Source: Bacteroidales bacterium
GTDB taxonomy: Bacteria; Bacteroidota; Bacteroidia; Bacteroidales; UBA932
DNA length: 48,508 nt
Direction: 5' to 3'
Assembly (NCBI GenBank): GCA_017483985.1
Contig: JAFUUB010000067.1
Location: 1-48,508, forward strand
Below the pieces are notes generated by a model. It was not told where the DNA came from. It saw only the letters and a program-made list of their open reading frames with translations, and made no database searches. Positions 31,738 through 41,371 of the stretch are shown piece after piece. The translations under genes and the position numbers were made by a program. Each line of letters starts with the position of its first letter. Within the stretch, counting starts at the first letter, position 1.

Positions 31738-32328
31738 CTAGAATTCCACCTTCGGAGCGACTTCCGCGCCTTCCGCCGCCTTGAAGTAGCCCTTCTTGTC
31801 AAAGTTGAAGAGGCCGGCGATCAGGTTGGTCGGGAATGTACGGATCTGGGTGTTGTAAGCCTGGGCCGTCTCGTTGAATTTCTGGCGCTCGACGGTGATC
31901 CGGTTCTCCGTTCCCTCGAGCTGGGCCTGCAGGTCCTTGAAATTCTCATTCGCCTTTAGGTCCGGGTAAGCCTCGCTGACTGCGATCAGCCGGCCGAGGG
32001 CCTGGCTCAGTTCACCCTGGGCAGCCTGGTACTTTGCGATCTGCTCTTCCGTCAGGTCAGAAGCATCCACCTTCATCTGCGTCGCTTTCGCACGGGCCTC
32101 GATGACGGCCTGGAGCGTGCTGCTCTCGTGCTCCGCATAGCCCTTGACCGTCGCCACCAGGTTCGGAATCAGGTCAGCACGGCGCTGATAGACATTCTCC
32201 ACCTGTGCCCAGGCGGACTGGACGGCTTCGTCACTCTTGACAAGACCGTTGTAGGCGTTCTTGACCCAACCGAACAAAACGAGGGCGAGGACGACAAGAA
32301 CGAGTACGATGGAAAGACCCTTTTTCAT
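31738..32328 (-). CDS. lemA: LemA family protein
   Basis: The 196-residue membrane protein has an N-terminal helix (residues 4-22, GLSIVLVLVVLALVLFGWV) and a long helical periplasmic domain with the family's hallmarks NGLVKSDEAVQSAWAQVENVYQRRADLIPNLVATVKGYAEHE, LSQALGRLIAVSEAYPDLKANENFKDLQAQLEGTENRI, RQKFNETAQAYNTQIRTFPTNLIAGLF. The start at 32328 gives the usual MKK beginning. LemA proteins have been tied to envelope organisation and to quality control together with TPM proteins. Ends in TAG. Confidence 0.97.
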   Translation of the reverse strand: MKKGLSIVLVLVVLALVLFGWVKNAYNGLVKSDEAVQSAWAQVENVYQRRADLIPNLVATVKGYAEHESSTLQAVIEARAKATQMKVDASDLTEEQIAKYQAAQGELSQALGRLIAVSEAYPDLKANENFKDLQAQLEGTENRITVERQKFNETAQAYNTQIRTFPTNLIAGLFNFDKKGYFKAAEGAEVAPKVEF

Positions 32329-32345
32329 GATATCGTCGGTTAAAA

Positions 32346-33371
32346 CTATTCTCCGGCATCCCGGACACAACGGACATTGGCCCGGAAATAAGACTTGTAC
32401 ACGCTGGATTTGAAGACATCCGGGTTCTGGACATAGAGCTGGCGGACCCAGGCCTGGCCTTCCTCCGCTTCCTCGGCGGTCCAGAAGACGGCATAATGGG
32501 AACTGCCCCGGAAGGAGGCGTTCTCACCGTCCTCCATGGCATATCCGGAAGGAATCGCACAGAACTTCAACTGGTTGGAGATCGTCACTTCCGGCCAGAA
32601 CTCCCACATCTTGTTCTCGTTCATGTACGCATCCGCCATCATGGCGCCCGCGATCCCGGCATAGACATCGCCCGGGGTCTCGCAGCCATGGGCCTTCGCC
32701 AGGTCATCCCAGTCGGCGGCATCCGGCAGGCGCCAGCCTTCCGGGCAGGCGGCCACGGCCTCGTCCCAGGTATAGTACATGCCGAACACATCCTGCATGG
32801 CCGCCGCATTGTAATACGGCTTCCCGGACCCATACGCCAGGTTGCGGGCCATCCATTCGCGTCCGCCGATTTTCACATACGGATAGGAACGGTTGTCACG
32901 CGCATCCTCAAGCATGGCCACATCGTCAGGCAGGTCCAGACCGCTGATGGATTCCGCGCCCTTGACGATCACCAGGCTGACGATCTTGGATGAGTTATAG
33001 TATCCCTCTGCGAAGGCATAGCAACTCAGGGTCATGGACGTGACGTCCTCCGGGACCGTAAAGTCGATGGAGCCGTCACCGCTGCCGTTTTCCAGACGCG
33101 TGGTATCCCGGACCGAAGAGACGGAGTCCGTCCAATAGATACCGGGCGTGCTGCCGTCCGACTTGGTCACGCCGCTCGGGACCAGGTGGAACTGCTGGCC
33201 GGGCATGACATACGTCGGAATCGTGAAGCTCATGGTTCCGGTCAGGTATTCCTTGGTCTCTTCGCTGCTCTTGTCTTTCTTGCAGGAGACCAGCCCCATG
33301 GCGAGAAACGCCGCGGCGGCGGTCAGGAAGATACGGTATATTTTCATCTCGTGTTTCATCGTGTTCATCAT
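32346..33371 (-). CDS. FISUMP-domain surface lipoprotein
   Basis: This 341-residue lipoprotein (lipobox GLVSC, C30 from the first ATG; ATGs at 33359 and 33347 are alternatives) has a short immunoglobulin-like segment (about 45-135) and a FISUMP major paralogous domain (about 165-338: YPYVKIGGREWMARNLAYG, MYYTWDEAVAACPEGWRLPDAADW, and the closing YFRANVRCVRD). The domain is widespread on the surfaces of Bacteroidota and Fibrobacter; function not established. It precedes lemA by 17 bases on the same strand. Confidence 0.9.
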   Translation of the reverse strand: MMNTMKHEMKIYRIFLTAAAAFLAMGLVSCKKDKSSEETKEYLTGTMSFTIPTYVMPGQQFHLVPSGVTKSDGSTPGIYWTDSVSSVRDTTRLENGSGDGSIDFTVPEDVTSMTLSCYAFAEGYYNSSKIVSLVIVKGAESISGLDLPDDVAMLEDARDNRSYPYVKIGGREWMARNLAYGSGKPYYNAAAMQDVFGMYYTWDEAVAACPEGWRLPDAADWDDLAKAHGCETPGDVYAGIAGAMMADAYMNENKMWEFWPEVTISNQLKFCAIPSGYAMEDGENASFRGSSHYAVFWTAEEAEEGQAWVRQLYVQNPDVFKSSVYKSYFRANVRCVRDAGE

Positions 33372-33402
33372 GCAAATATGCGCATTTTTTCTCTGAAAAC
33401 CT

Positions 33403-33410
33403 TACCTTTG
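33403..33410 (+). promoter_or_regulatory. -7 box for apbE
   Basis: TACCTTTG matches TAnnTTTG and lies 18 bases before the apbE ATG at 33429. Confidence 0.55.
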
Positions 33411-33428
33411 TAAACAAATAGTTTGCCA

Positions 33429-34424
33429 ATGCATCCGATATCCCGCATAATCTTTCTGGGCGCTTTTTTCCTGACCCTGGCAGCCTGTACCCCGCGAGAC
33501 CGATACATCGCCATCAGCGGCTATGCCCAGGGCGGAACCTATACGGTCAAGCTCAACCTTGACGGGGTAAGCCTCCGGCCGGAAATCCTGCGGGACGGCA
33601 TCGACTCGATCCTCACCCGGATCGACACGACCCTCTCGGGTTACAACAAGGGATCCCAGCTCAGCCGCTTCAACCGGGGCGAGACCATCGTCCCGAACGA
33701 CCTATTCCGCGAAATCTTCCAGGCGGCCCGGGACTACCGCGAGGAAACCGGCGGCGCCCTGGACGTGGCCGCCGCTCCCCTCTTCGACGCCTGGGGATTC
33801 GGATTCTCGAAGGATTCCCTTCCCTCCGACGAGACCGTCACCGCCCTGATGGAAGCCTGCGACCTTGACCGGATCCCGGAAGACCTGACCCGGGGCAACG
33901 GCCAACGGCTCAACTACAACGCCATCGCGCAGGGCTATTCCTGCGACAAGGTGGCGGACTACCTGCGGAAGGCCGGCGTCAAGGACATGCTGGTCGATAT
34001 CGGGGAAATCTACTGCGACGGCCTCAATCCCTCCGGAAAGCCGTGGACCCTGGCCGTGGACAAGCCCGTCGACGGGAACAACGACCCCGGGGCGCAGATC
34101 CAGGCGAAATGGCGCTCCGATGGCGGCCCCTGCGGGATTGTCACTTCCGGCAACTACCGCAAGTTCTACATCCGGGACGGAAAGAAATACGCCCATACCA
34201 TCGACCCGCGCACCGGCCGGCCGGTCCAGCATAACCTGCTCAGCGCCACGGTCGTCGCCCCGACCGCAATGGCCGCCGACGCCTATGCTACCTATTGCAT
34301 GGTCCTCGGAATGCAGGAAGCCCGCGCCTTCATCGAAGGGCGGGCCGACCTGGAAGGATATTTGATTTACGAGGAGGACGGCCAGATGAAAACCTGGGCC
34401 TCCGAAGGATTCAACCTTATCTGA
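33429..34424 (+). CDS. apbE: FAD:protein FMN transferase lipoprotein
   Basis: This 331-residue enzyme moves FMN from FAD to a threonine in Na+-translocating redox complexes (RNF/NQR subunits) in the periplasm. It is a lipoprotein (TLAAC, C20). Landmarks are the SGYAQGGTYTVKL start of the domain, GGALDVAAAPLFDAWGF, LNYNAIAQGYSCDKVADYL, MLVDIGEIYCDG, SGNYRKFYIRDGKKYAHTIDPRTGRPV and the metal-binding TAMAADAYATYCMVLG. Start ATG 33429 gives a proper signal, unlike the TTG six bases earlier. Its last eight bases overlap the convergent lolA-like gene. Confidence 0.95.
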   Translation: MHPISRIIFLGAFFLTLAACTPRDRYIAISGYAQGGTYTVKLNLDGVSLRPEILRDGIDSILTRIDTTLSGYNKGSQLSRFNRGETIVPNDLFREIFQAARDYREETGGALDVAAAPLFDAWGFGFSKDSLPSDETVTALMEACDLDRIPEDLTRGNGQRLNYNAIAQGYSCDKVADYLRKAGVKDMLVDIGEIYCDGLNPSGKPWTLAVDKPVDGNNDPGAQIQAKWRSDGGPCGIVTSGNYRKFYIRDGKKYAHTIDPRTGRPVQHNLLSATVVAPTAMAADAYATYCMVLGMQEARAFIEGRADLEGYLIYEEDGQMKTWASEGFNLI

Positions 34425-35028
34425 GATCCGTTACAATCCAGTCCTTGTCGACCTTCTTGCTGAACCGGAAACCGTCCAGCGGGCCGGGCTCGGAAAAGGC
34501 CAGGTCCCGAATGGTGAAATCCGTCACCGTCCCGTCCGTCAGGAGGACCGAAACGCCCGTCAGCGTCTCTCCCGTGAAATACAGGCACAGTTCCCGGATG
34601 CCACAGGCTTTCTTCGGCTGCAGGACACAGGCCTGCACGGCCTTGCCCTTGAACGTGGCGGCGCCGGTCGACTTGACCGAAAAGGCCTTGTCGGCACCGC
34701 TGACCAGCAGGGCGGGATTGGAGATGAAATCCGTCGCCTCGCTGTCCACCGGTTCCACGATCAGTTCCATCGATTCCGCATCCGCCGTCCATCGGGTCAC
34801 CCCGTCGGAAAGGATGTCCAGGCCGTTGCCCTCCATCTTGAAGGCATCTCCCTGAACCGCCGCCTTGCCGTCACCCTTGAACTTGACACCTTCGCGTTCG
34901 GATTCATAGGAATAGGAGAATGTTACCCGTGAAGAAGCGACCTTCTCCGCAAAGGCCCGGAACGGCTCGGCCGCACCGGCCGTCAGGCAGGTACAAAGCA
35001 GCAGAAGGAGGAATGCGGTCTTTTTCAT
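34417..35028 (-). CDS. LolA-like outer-membrane lipoprotein carrier family protein
   Basis: The 203-residue protein has a signal peptide (MKKTAFLLLLLCTCLTAGAA) and a single LolA-like beta-sheet domain: FSYSYESEREGVKFKGDGKAAVQGDAFKMEGNGLDILSDGVTRWTADAESMELIVEPV, ending in TDFTIRDLAFSEPGPLDGFRF. It would shuttle lipoproteins from the inner to the outer membrane in the periplasm. ftsK stops one base before its ATG and the pair is probably one transcript, as is usual in Bacteroidales. Confidence 0.88.
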   Translation of the reverse strand: MKKTAFLLLLLCTCLTAGAAEPFRAFAEKVASSRVTFSYSYESEREGVKFKGDGKAAVQGDAFKMEGNGLDILSDGVTRWTADAESMELIVEPVDSEATDFISNPALLVSGADKAFSVKSTGAATFKGKAVQACVLQPKKACGIRELCLYFTGETLTGVSVLLTDGTVTDFTIRDLAFSEPGPLDGFRFSKKVDKDWIVTDLR

Positions 35029-35029
35029 C

Positions 35030-37576
35030 TTACTGGTTTTTAAAGGCTTCGATGATGCGGTCCAGTTCCTCGAACGTCGTCACGAGCACCTCTCTCGGTT
35101 TCGAGCCCTGCTGCGGGCCCACGATGCCGGCGGCTTCGAGCTGGTCCATCACCCTACCTGCCTTTGCATAACCCATGCCAAGCCGGCGCTGCAGGTCGGA
35201 AGTCGAGCCCCGCTGCGAGGTCACGACCAGGCGGGCCGCCTCTTCGAAACGCTCGTCGAGGTTCTTCATGTCGATCATGCCGCCGCCTTCCTCGCCGGAA
35301 TCCGGTTCCGGAGCCGGAAGGTAGTAAGGGGTATTGTAACTGCGCTTGTAGCCGTTCTGGTTGCCGATGAAGTCGTTCAAGGCATTGATCTCGTCGTTGC
35401 TGATGAAGGCGCACTGCACGCGCTCCACGTCCGCACCCGCATAGTAGATCATGTCACCCTTGCCGATCAGCTTCTCCGCGCCGCTGGAATCCAGGATGGT
35501 ACGGGAGTCGATCTGCGAGAATACGCGGAAGGCGATACGGGTCGGGAAGTTGGCCTTGATCAGGCCCGTAATGACGTCCACGGACGGACGCTGGGTGGCC
35601 AGGACCACATGGATACCCGCCGCACGGCCTTTCTGGGCCAGGCGGATGATCGACGTGGAAATGCTGCGGGCCAGGGCCTTGGAATCGCTGCCGCCGCCCA
35701 CGGACATGGTCAGGTCGGCATACTCGTCCACCACGACGACCAGGTACGGCATGTAGCGGTGTCCCTCGGTCGGAAGCAGGTGACGGTCCTTGTACTTTTC
35801 GTTGTAGAGCTTGACGTTGTTGACCAGCGCCTTGCTCAGCAGCTGGTACCGCTCGTCCATCTCCACGCACAGGGACTTGAGGATCGTCTCAGCGGACTTG
35901 GCGTCCTTGACGATGGCGTTGTTCTTCTCGTCGGCTTCGCTCGCCGCACTCGGGAGGACCGCCAGGTAATGCTTCAGGAGCTTGGCATAGGCCGAGAACT
36001 CGACCATCTTCGGATCGATGAAGACGAACTTCAGCTCCGCCGGATGCTTGGAATACAGGAGCGAGGCGATCAAGACGTTCAGTCCCACGGACTTACCTTG
36101 TTTTGTCGCACCGGCGACCAGCAGGTGCGGAGCGTCGGCCAGGTCGAAGACCTTGACCTTCTGCGTGATCGTATATCCGATGGCCACCGGCAGTTCGGCC
36201 TTGCTTTCGAGGAAGGCCGGGTCGTTGAACATGGCCTTGAGCGGCACGATCGACGGATGGTCGTTGGCAACCTCGATGCCGACCGAATCGGCCAGGGTCA
36301 CCACACGCACGCCCTTGTCGGCCTTGAGGGCCATGGCGATGTCGTCCTGCAGGCTGCGGATCGAGGAGATCTTGACGCCCGGAGCCGGATAGACCTTATA
36401 GAGGGTGACGGTCGGACCGACGACGGCCTTGACATTGTCCACCTCGATCTTGTAGGTCTTCAGGGTCGCACGGATCTTGAAATTGTTGCGCCGGAGCTCA
36501 TCCTGCGAGACCTCCTGGCGGGAGCCTTCGTAGTCGTCCAGCAGTTCCAGCGGCGGGAAACGGTATTTGTCCAGCTCATCCCGCACGTTGATGCGCGGAA
36601 GGTCGACGTCATTGTCCGTGCTGAGTTCTTCACCCTCGACGACCTCCAGGCCCTCATCGGTCTTCCCTTCTTCGACCGGAGCGGCAGGCGTCGCGGCCGG
36701 GGCGACCGGACCGGCGGGGGCAGGCGTTGCCACCGGGGCCGGCGCGGAAACCGTCTGGCCGGAAGTCAGGCGGGTCAGCAGGTCATCTTCCTCTTTCTGA
36801 GGCGGTTCCACTGCAGGAGCAGCCACCGGTGCAGCCACCGGAGCGACCGGGGCCTCTTCTTGAACCGGAGCCGGATCGTCGGGCAGGTCATCCTCCGTAG
36901 GGCGGATGAACTTGAAGCCGCGGCGTTTCTTCTCTTCCTTGGGAGCCGGTTCTTCCGCCACGGTGGCCGGTTCCGTTTCCTTCCCGGAGCCGAGCGAGGC
37001 AAACCACTCCGTGAAACGCCGGCTGGCGAAGAAGCACCAGCTGGCCACAAGGATCGCCAGGAGCAGCACCGTGATGACGGAGCCGAACAGGTTCTTGGAC
37101 CAGTTGACCACCAAGGCGCCGCAATCCCCTCCCAGACCGCCGCCGAAGGCATGGTCGAGGCCCACGAGCGGAGAGATGAACGCCAGGATGAAGGAAGAGA
37201 TGATGGCGGCCGTCAGGCTCAGCAGGACCGCCTTGATGACGGAGAAGGAGCGGCGTCCCAGCAGCAGCCGGGCCGAAAGGATACCCAGGACCAGGACCAG
37301 CAGCAGCGAGCCCAGGCCGAACCAGCGGTTCACCAGCAGCCAGGCCCATTGATGGCCGAGTTTCCCGCCGGCATTGTGCACATCTACGTCGAGGGCCAGG
37401 CGCTCCGGATCACCGAGCAGGCTCTGGTCCGCCGTCCATGTGAACAGGTAGGACAGGATGGACAGCAAGGTAAACAGGGCGAACGCACCGACGACCAGCC
37501 CCGATATTTTCAGGATCCGGGTCCGTCGCTGGGGGTCCATCACTTCCCACCCGGAGAAAGGGTTGCGCAACTTCAT
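35030..37576 (-). CDS. ftsK: DNA translocase FtsK/SpoIIIE
   Basis: This 848-residue inner-membrane motor pumps DNA at the division septum for chromosome segregation. It has four membrane helices (about 24-46, 77-106, 110-138, 163-184), a Pro/Ala/Glu linker (200-330), the beta domain (about 340-470), Walker A GATKQGKS (489-496), Walker B VVVVDE (613-618), and the C-terminal winged-helix gamma domain (about 780-848: TSDLQRRLGMGYAKAGRVMDQLEAAGIVG) that reads polarity sites. Length and order are normal. Ends at lolA; the DUF4290 gene ends three bases before its start. Confidence 0.97.
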   Translation of the reverse strand: MKLRNPFSGWEVMDPQRRTRILKISGLVVGAFALFTLLSILSYLFTWTADQSLLGDPERLALDVDVHNAGGKLGHQWAWLLVNRWFGLGSLLLVLVLGILSARLLLGRRSFSVIKAVLLSLTAAIISSFILAFISPLVGLDHAFGGGLGGDCGALVVNWSKNLFGSVITVLLLAILVASWCFFASRRFTEWFASLGSGKETEPATVAEEPAPKEEKKRRGFKFIRPTEDDLPDDPAPVQEEAPVAPVAAPVAAPAVEPPQKEEDDLLTRLTSGQTVSAPAPVATPAPAGPVAPAATPAAPVEEGKTDEGLEVVEGEELSTDNDVDLPRINVRDELDKYRFPPLELLDDYEGSRQEVSQDELRRNNFKIRATLKTYKIEVDNVKAVVGPTVTLYKVYPAPGVKISSIRSLQDDIAMALKADKGVRVVTLADSVGIEVANDHPSIVPLKAMFNDPAFLESKAELPVAIGYTITQKVKVFDLADAPHLLVAGATKQGKSVGLNVLIASLLYSKHPAELKFVFIDPKMVEFSAYAKLLKHYLAVLPSAASEADEKNNAIVKDAKSAETILKSLCVEMDERYQLLSKALVNNVKLYNEKYKDRHLLPTEGHRYMPYLVVVVDEYADLTMSVGGGSDSKALARSISTSIIRLAQKGRAAGIHVVLATQRPSVDVITGLIKANFPTRIAFRVFSQIDSRTILDSSGAEKLIGKGDMIYYAGADVERVQCAFISNDEINALNDFIGNQNGYKRSYNTPYYLPAPEPDSGEEGGGMIDMKNLDERFEEAARLVVTSQRGSTSDLQRRLGMGYAKAGRVMDQLEAAGIVGPQQGSKPREVLVTTFEELDRIIEAFKNQ

Positions 37577-37579
37577 GGA

Positions 37580-38254
37580 TTATCTGCCTTTGTTTTTGCG
37601 TTGGAAATTGCCCCGGCGCTGGCCGCCACCCTGGCGACGCTGCATGTCAAAGTTGATCAGGGCGGGACGGGAGAAATTCTGGTCGGAGGAGATCCGGCTG
37701 AGGGTCATGCCCTCCGGCACGGTGATCCGGCCCTCGGACATCCGTTCGATGTCCTGGAAGATCGTCGAATCCGCCACGCTGTCCTTGTTCCAGATCAGGT
37801 ACTGCTGGCGCATGTAGGTCGCCAGCTGGCGGAGCATGGCCGTCTTGCGGTCGCCCTCGGGTTCGGACGCGATCAGGTCGATGATGCTCTCGATGTTGCG
37901 GCCGTAATGGTAGGCCTTGATCGGCCGCTTCTTCAACGGAATCGGCATCGGCTTGACTTCCAGCTGCTCCGGGGTCGGAGCCGGATAGGGAGAATCCACA
38001 TCCAGGTCAAAGCCCGACATGATGTACAAGTGGTCCCAGAGTTTCTGCTCCCAATGCTCGTCGGTCTTGACCGAAGGGTTGAGGCGCTCCATGACCTTGA
38101 CGATGGCCTTGGCCTGGGCCGTCCGCCGGTCGCGGTCTTCGATTCCCTTGACCATCTCCACCATCCGCAGGACGTTACGGCCATATTCCGGCATCCGCAG
38201 GCGGACGCGTTCGGTATTGTAATCCAGTTTGATCGTATGTTCGTTGGCTTCCAT
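37580..38254 (-). CDS. DUF4290 family protein
   Basis: The 224-residue protein matches DUF4290, a Bacteroidota-restricted family usually found close to core cell-cycle genes. Visible features: LDYNTERVRLRMPEYGRNVLRMVEM at the start, RRTAQAKAIVKVMERLNP, KLWDHLYIMSGFDLDVDSPYP and HYGRNIESIIDLIASEPEGDRKTAMLRQLATYMRQQYLIWNKDSV, then a basic, glutamine- and glycine-rich C-terminus (QRRQGGGQRRGNFQRKNKGR) resembling nucleic-acid-binding tails. The ATG at 38254 is preferred to a TTG at 38272. Function unknown. Confidence 0.9.
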   Translation of the reverse strand: MEANEHTIKLDYNTERVRLRMPEYGRNVLRMVEMVKGIEDRDRRTAQAKAIVKVMERLNPSVKTDEHWEQKLWDHLYIMSGFDLDVDSPYPAPTPEQLEVKPMPIPLKKRPIKAYHYGRNIESIIDLIASEPEGDRKTAMLRQLATYMRQQYLIWNKDSVADSTIFQDIERMSEGRITVPEGMTLSRISSDQNFSRPALINFDMQRRQGGGQRRGNFQRKNKGR

Positions 38255-38276
38255 AATTCGATATTGACTCAAATTA

Positions 38277-38307
38277 CAAAGGTACGAAAAAACCTACACT
38301 TCCACAA
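38277..38307 (-). promoter_or_regulatory. Promoter of the DUF4290-ftsK-lolA operon
   Basis: On the minus strand TTG (38307-38305) and TACCTTTG (38284-38277) are 20 bases apart. The -33 lies inside the last codons of the upstream addA-like gene, so this promoter is embedded in its 3' end. Confidence 0.65.
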
Positions 38308-41300
38308 TTTTATCCTCCCCTTCCTCCCGGATATACCAGAGCCAGCCCCGCACGGACGGGTGGCCCATCGCCTTGTAGAGCGAGACATAGCGCTGCACCT
38401 GCCGGCGGTGGGCCGGAGATTCGGCGCCGAACTTGAAATCCACAACCCTCACTTCCTCCGGCGTGACCACGACCCGGTCCGGCCGGTAGTCACGCCCATC
38501 CAAGCCAATCAGCGTCAGCTCGTTCCGCACCGCCGAGCGGTCTTGCGGGAACCAGCCCCGATCCGCGACGGAGGCGATTTCCCCAGCCAGGAATTCCCGG
38601 TAGTTGTCCGCCTGTTCTCCGTCGAAATCCCCCCTTTCCAAAGCGGCTGCCACGGCTCCGTCCAGGTCCTCCGGCATGACCGTTTCCGCCAGGATCGCAT
38701 GCAGGACCAGGCCTTTCAGGCGCGGCGAACGGACAAAGGCGTCTTCCTGGAAGAAATCGACCGCATCGGACGAGAATTTCAGGCGTCCGCGCTCCCGCAC
38801 GTCGGTCTGTCCGTCTCCGGGTCCGGGATTCAGCGGCCACGAAGGATAACCGGCTTTCCGCTCCGCCGGCCCGGGTTTGTCCTTGAGCCGGGAATACGCA
38901 TACATCTCCCCGTAGAAACGGGGCTTCTTATACAGCCAGGCATATAGGACCTCGGACAGGTTGGAATAGCTCTGGGTACCGGTCTCGCAGGACCGCACGA
39001 AGGTAGCGGAGGGTTCGGCGGCAATCACATGGAGTCCCTTTTCCGCCCGCGTGAGTGCGACATAGAAGGTATTGAGATTGTCCATGTACTGCAACTGTTT
39101 CTCCCAGGCGAAATCCTTGGAGAACAGGGTCTGGGGCGTCTTGCCGGATGACAGGCGCACATGATAGGCGCCGTCCGCCACGCCCTCCAGTTCAGTCCCG
39201 GCCAGGTCCGGCCGGCTCCAGCGTTTCTCATCCCGGTACAGGCCGACGGTCTCCGCATAGGGGAAGATCACATAAGGGAATTCCAGGCCCTTCGATTTGT
39301 GGATCGTCAGGATGCGCACGGCATCCGGATCCTCCGGAGAACTGATCTTCGGATCCAGTTCCGTCCACGCTTTCAGGAAGCCCGCGAGGTTGTTGCCATG
39401 GGCCGTGGTCCAGTCCTGGAGTTCATCCATAAAGGATTGGATATAAAGCGTCTCGCCATCGAACAGGGTCTCATCGTGCCGCCGCAGCGACCGCAGCAGC
39501 TCCTCCGACAGGTCGATCAGGGAATGGTAACTCTCTGGGACTTCGATATCCAGTTCCCGCGCCAGGAAACCCGAGACCTTGTCGGAGCGGTTTTCCACGC
39601 AGGACAGCAGGGAGACCAGCCGCCGGACCGTTGCCGACGACTTGACCCGCAGCGAGTCATCCGAGATGACCGGGATGTCCCGGTCCACCAGGTAGGCCGC
39701 GATGTCGGAACCGGAGGAATTGTTGCGCACCAGCACGGCGATATGGCCGTACCGCGCACCCGCCTCCCGGGCCCTCCGGATGGAATCCAGCACGGCATCC
39801 ATCTCCTCCTCCTTTTCGCAGAACGTGACTTCCACGCTGCCCGGTGCGGGGTCCGCCGAACGGACCTTCTGTCCCACATCGGCATAGACCTGGCTGATCA
39901 GTCCCTTTTCTCCGCCATATTGCAGGTCCAGTTGCTCCGCCGCCCAGGCGAAGAACCCGTTGTTGAAACCGACGATCGTCTCCTGGCTGCGCCAGTTCTC
40001 CTGCAGCGGGTCTCCGTCGTCCGCCAGCGGGAAGGCTTGCTTGATCTGGGTAGCCAGCAGGTTCCAGTCGGAACCCCGCCACCGGTAGATACTCTGTTTG
40101 ACGTCGCCCACGATCAGGTTGTCGCGGTGGTTGGCATCGCTCTCGGCCAGGAGCGGCCGGAAATTCTCCCACTGGATCGTCGAAGTGTCCTGGAACTCGT
40201 CCAGGAGGAAATCCTCGAACCGGACGCCGAGTTTCTCGTAGATGAACGGGGCATCGCTGCCGTCGATGATCCGCTTCAGCGTGACCGAAGATTCGTCCAG
40301 GCTCATGACGTTCTTTTCACGTACCAGGGCATTGAACTCCCGGTAGATTTCTCCCGCCAGTCCCAGGCTGTAGACCTGCCGCTGCAGGATACCGGCCGTA
40401 TTGTAGGCTTGGAACGGGCGTCCGAACAGGTCGCAGAACGCCTGCAGCGGCTCTTCCAGCACAGCCTCCACCTGCGGCAGGAGATGGGCGTTCTTCTTGG
40501 CGAACCATTGCTGCGGATCCCGGGCCTTCCGCATCCATGCCTCCGTCGGAGGGGGGACGTCGGTCTTCGGATCGAGGTGCGCATATCGGTCCTGCAGGTT
40601 GGCGAGGAAGCCGCGGTTGGTCTGGTCCGTCGTCACGCAGGCCCGGTCCAGGGCATCCAGCACCGCCTGCGCGGCTGCTTCCACCTGTTTGCGGAAGGAT
40701 TCGCGGCAAGCCCGGCAGGCCTTCCGGACCGACCGCAGGTACTCCTTGGAATAGATTTGCCGTTCATCCAGCCCGGCCTGCTCGACCAGTTCGCGGTGCT
40801 CGTCGGATTTCAGCGCGTCGGCCATCTCATACAGCGTGTCCTCCAGCCGGAAACGGCCGTCCTGCTCCAACTGGTCCATCGCATTGTCCGTCAGCCAGCC
40901 CAGCAGTTCCCGATCCTGTTCCGTAAGGGCGTCCAGGATCCGGTCCACGCTTTCATGGACCAGCGATTTCTTGTCCAGCTCGACCTGGTAGGAGGCGAAC
41001 TGGCCGATTTCCCGGGCGAAAGCCTTGAGCGCCTGCTGGAAGAACTTGTCGATCGTGCTGACGGCAAAGGCGCTGTAATCATGCAGCATGTCGGTCAGCA
41101 GGCCCGCGGCACGGACGCGCATCTTTTCCGCCGGACCGAATTCCGGAAGGAACTCACTGTAGTACAGGGACTTATCCGGCTCGTGTGCCAGGATATCCAA
41201 TTCCTTGAGGATCCGGCTTTTCATCTGGTCGGTCGCCTTGTTGGTGAAAGTGACGGCCAGGATGTGCCGGTAGGCATAGCGATCCTCGCTCCGCAGCAGC

Positions 41301-41371
41301 AGGGCGATATAGGTTTTGGCCAGGTTGTGCGTCTTGCCCGAACCGGCCGAGGCTTTCAGGATCCGTATCAT
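38294..41371 (-). CDS. UvrD-like helicase with C-terminal nuclease (AddA/RecB-like)
   Basis: This 1025-residue protein is the motor-nuclease of an AddAB-type double-strand-break resection complex. UvrD-family motifs: Walker A ASAGSGKT (7-14), Ia ILAVTFTNKATDQMKSRI, II DEFQDTSTIQWENF, III GDVKQSIYRWRG, IV-VI ILTIHKSKGLEFPYV and FYVALTRAEKGLHV. The C-terminal PD-(D/E)XK nuclease shows D978 and K980 in RVVDFKFG after ERVD-like charged residues. Overlaps addB by four bases (ATGA), so the two subunits are made together. It is shorter than firmicute AddA and typical for Bacteroidota. Confidence 0.93.
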   Translation of the reverse strand: MIRILKASAGSGKTHNLAKTYIALLLRSEDRYAYRHILAVTFTNKATDQMKSRILKELDILAHEPDKSLYYSEFLPEFGPAEKMRVRAAGLLTDMLHDYSAFAVSTIDKFFQQALKAFAREIGQFASYQVELDKKSLVHESVDRILDALTEQDRELLGWLTDNAMDQLEQDGRFRLEDTLYEMADALKSDEHRELVEQAGLDERQIYSKEYLRSVRKACRACRESFRKQVEAAAQAVLDALDRACVTTDQTNRGFLANLQDRYAHLDPKTDVPPPTEAWMRKARDPQQWFAKKNAHLLPQVEAVLEEPLQAFCDLFGRPFQAYNTAGILQRQVYSLGLAGEIYREFNALVREKNVMSLDESSVTLKRIIDGSDAPFIYEKLGVRFEDFLLDEFQDTSTIQWENFRPLLAESDANHRDNLIVGDVKQSIYRWRGSDWNLLATQIKQAFPLADDGDPLQENWRSQETIVGFNNGFFAWAAEQLDLQYGGEKGLISQVYADVGQKVRSADPAPGSVEVTFCEKEEEMDAVLDSIRRAREAGARYGHIAVLVRNNSSGSDIAAYLVDRDIPVISDDSLRVKSSATVRRLVSLLSCVENRSDKVSGFLARELDIEVPESYHSLIDLSEELLRSLRRHDETLFDGETLYIQSFMDELQDWTTAHGNNLAGFLKAWTELDPKISSPEDPDAVRILTIHKSKGLEFPYVIFPYAETVGLYRDEKRWSRPDLAGTELEGVADGAYHVRLSSGKTPQTLFSKDFAWEKQLQYMDNLNTFYVALTRAEKGLHVIAAEPSATFVRSCETGTQSYSNLSEVLYAWLYKKPRFYGEMYAYSRLKDKPGPAERKAGYPSWPLNPGPGDGQTDVRERGRLKFSSDAVDFFQEDAFVRSPRLKGLVLHAILAETVMPEDLDGAVAAALERGDFDGEQADNYREFLAGEIASVADRGWFPQDRSAVRNELTLIGLDGRDYRPDRVVVTPEEVRVVDFKFGAESPAHRRQVQRYVSLYKAMGHPSVRGWLWYIREEGEDKIVEV

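Noticed and set aside
35609..38947. Long plus-strand frame of over 1100 codons opposite ftsK, DUF4290 and addA
   Set aside because: It crosses three well-supported minus-strand genes and has the His/Arg/Gly-rich composition typical of antisense frames.
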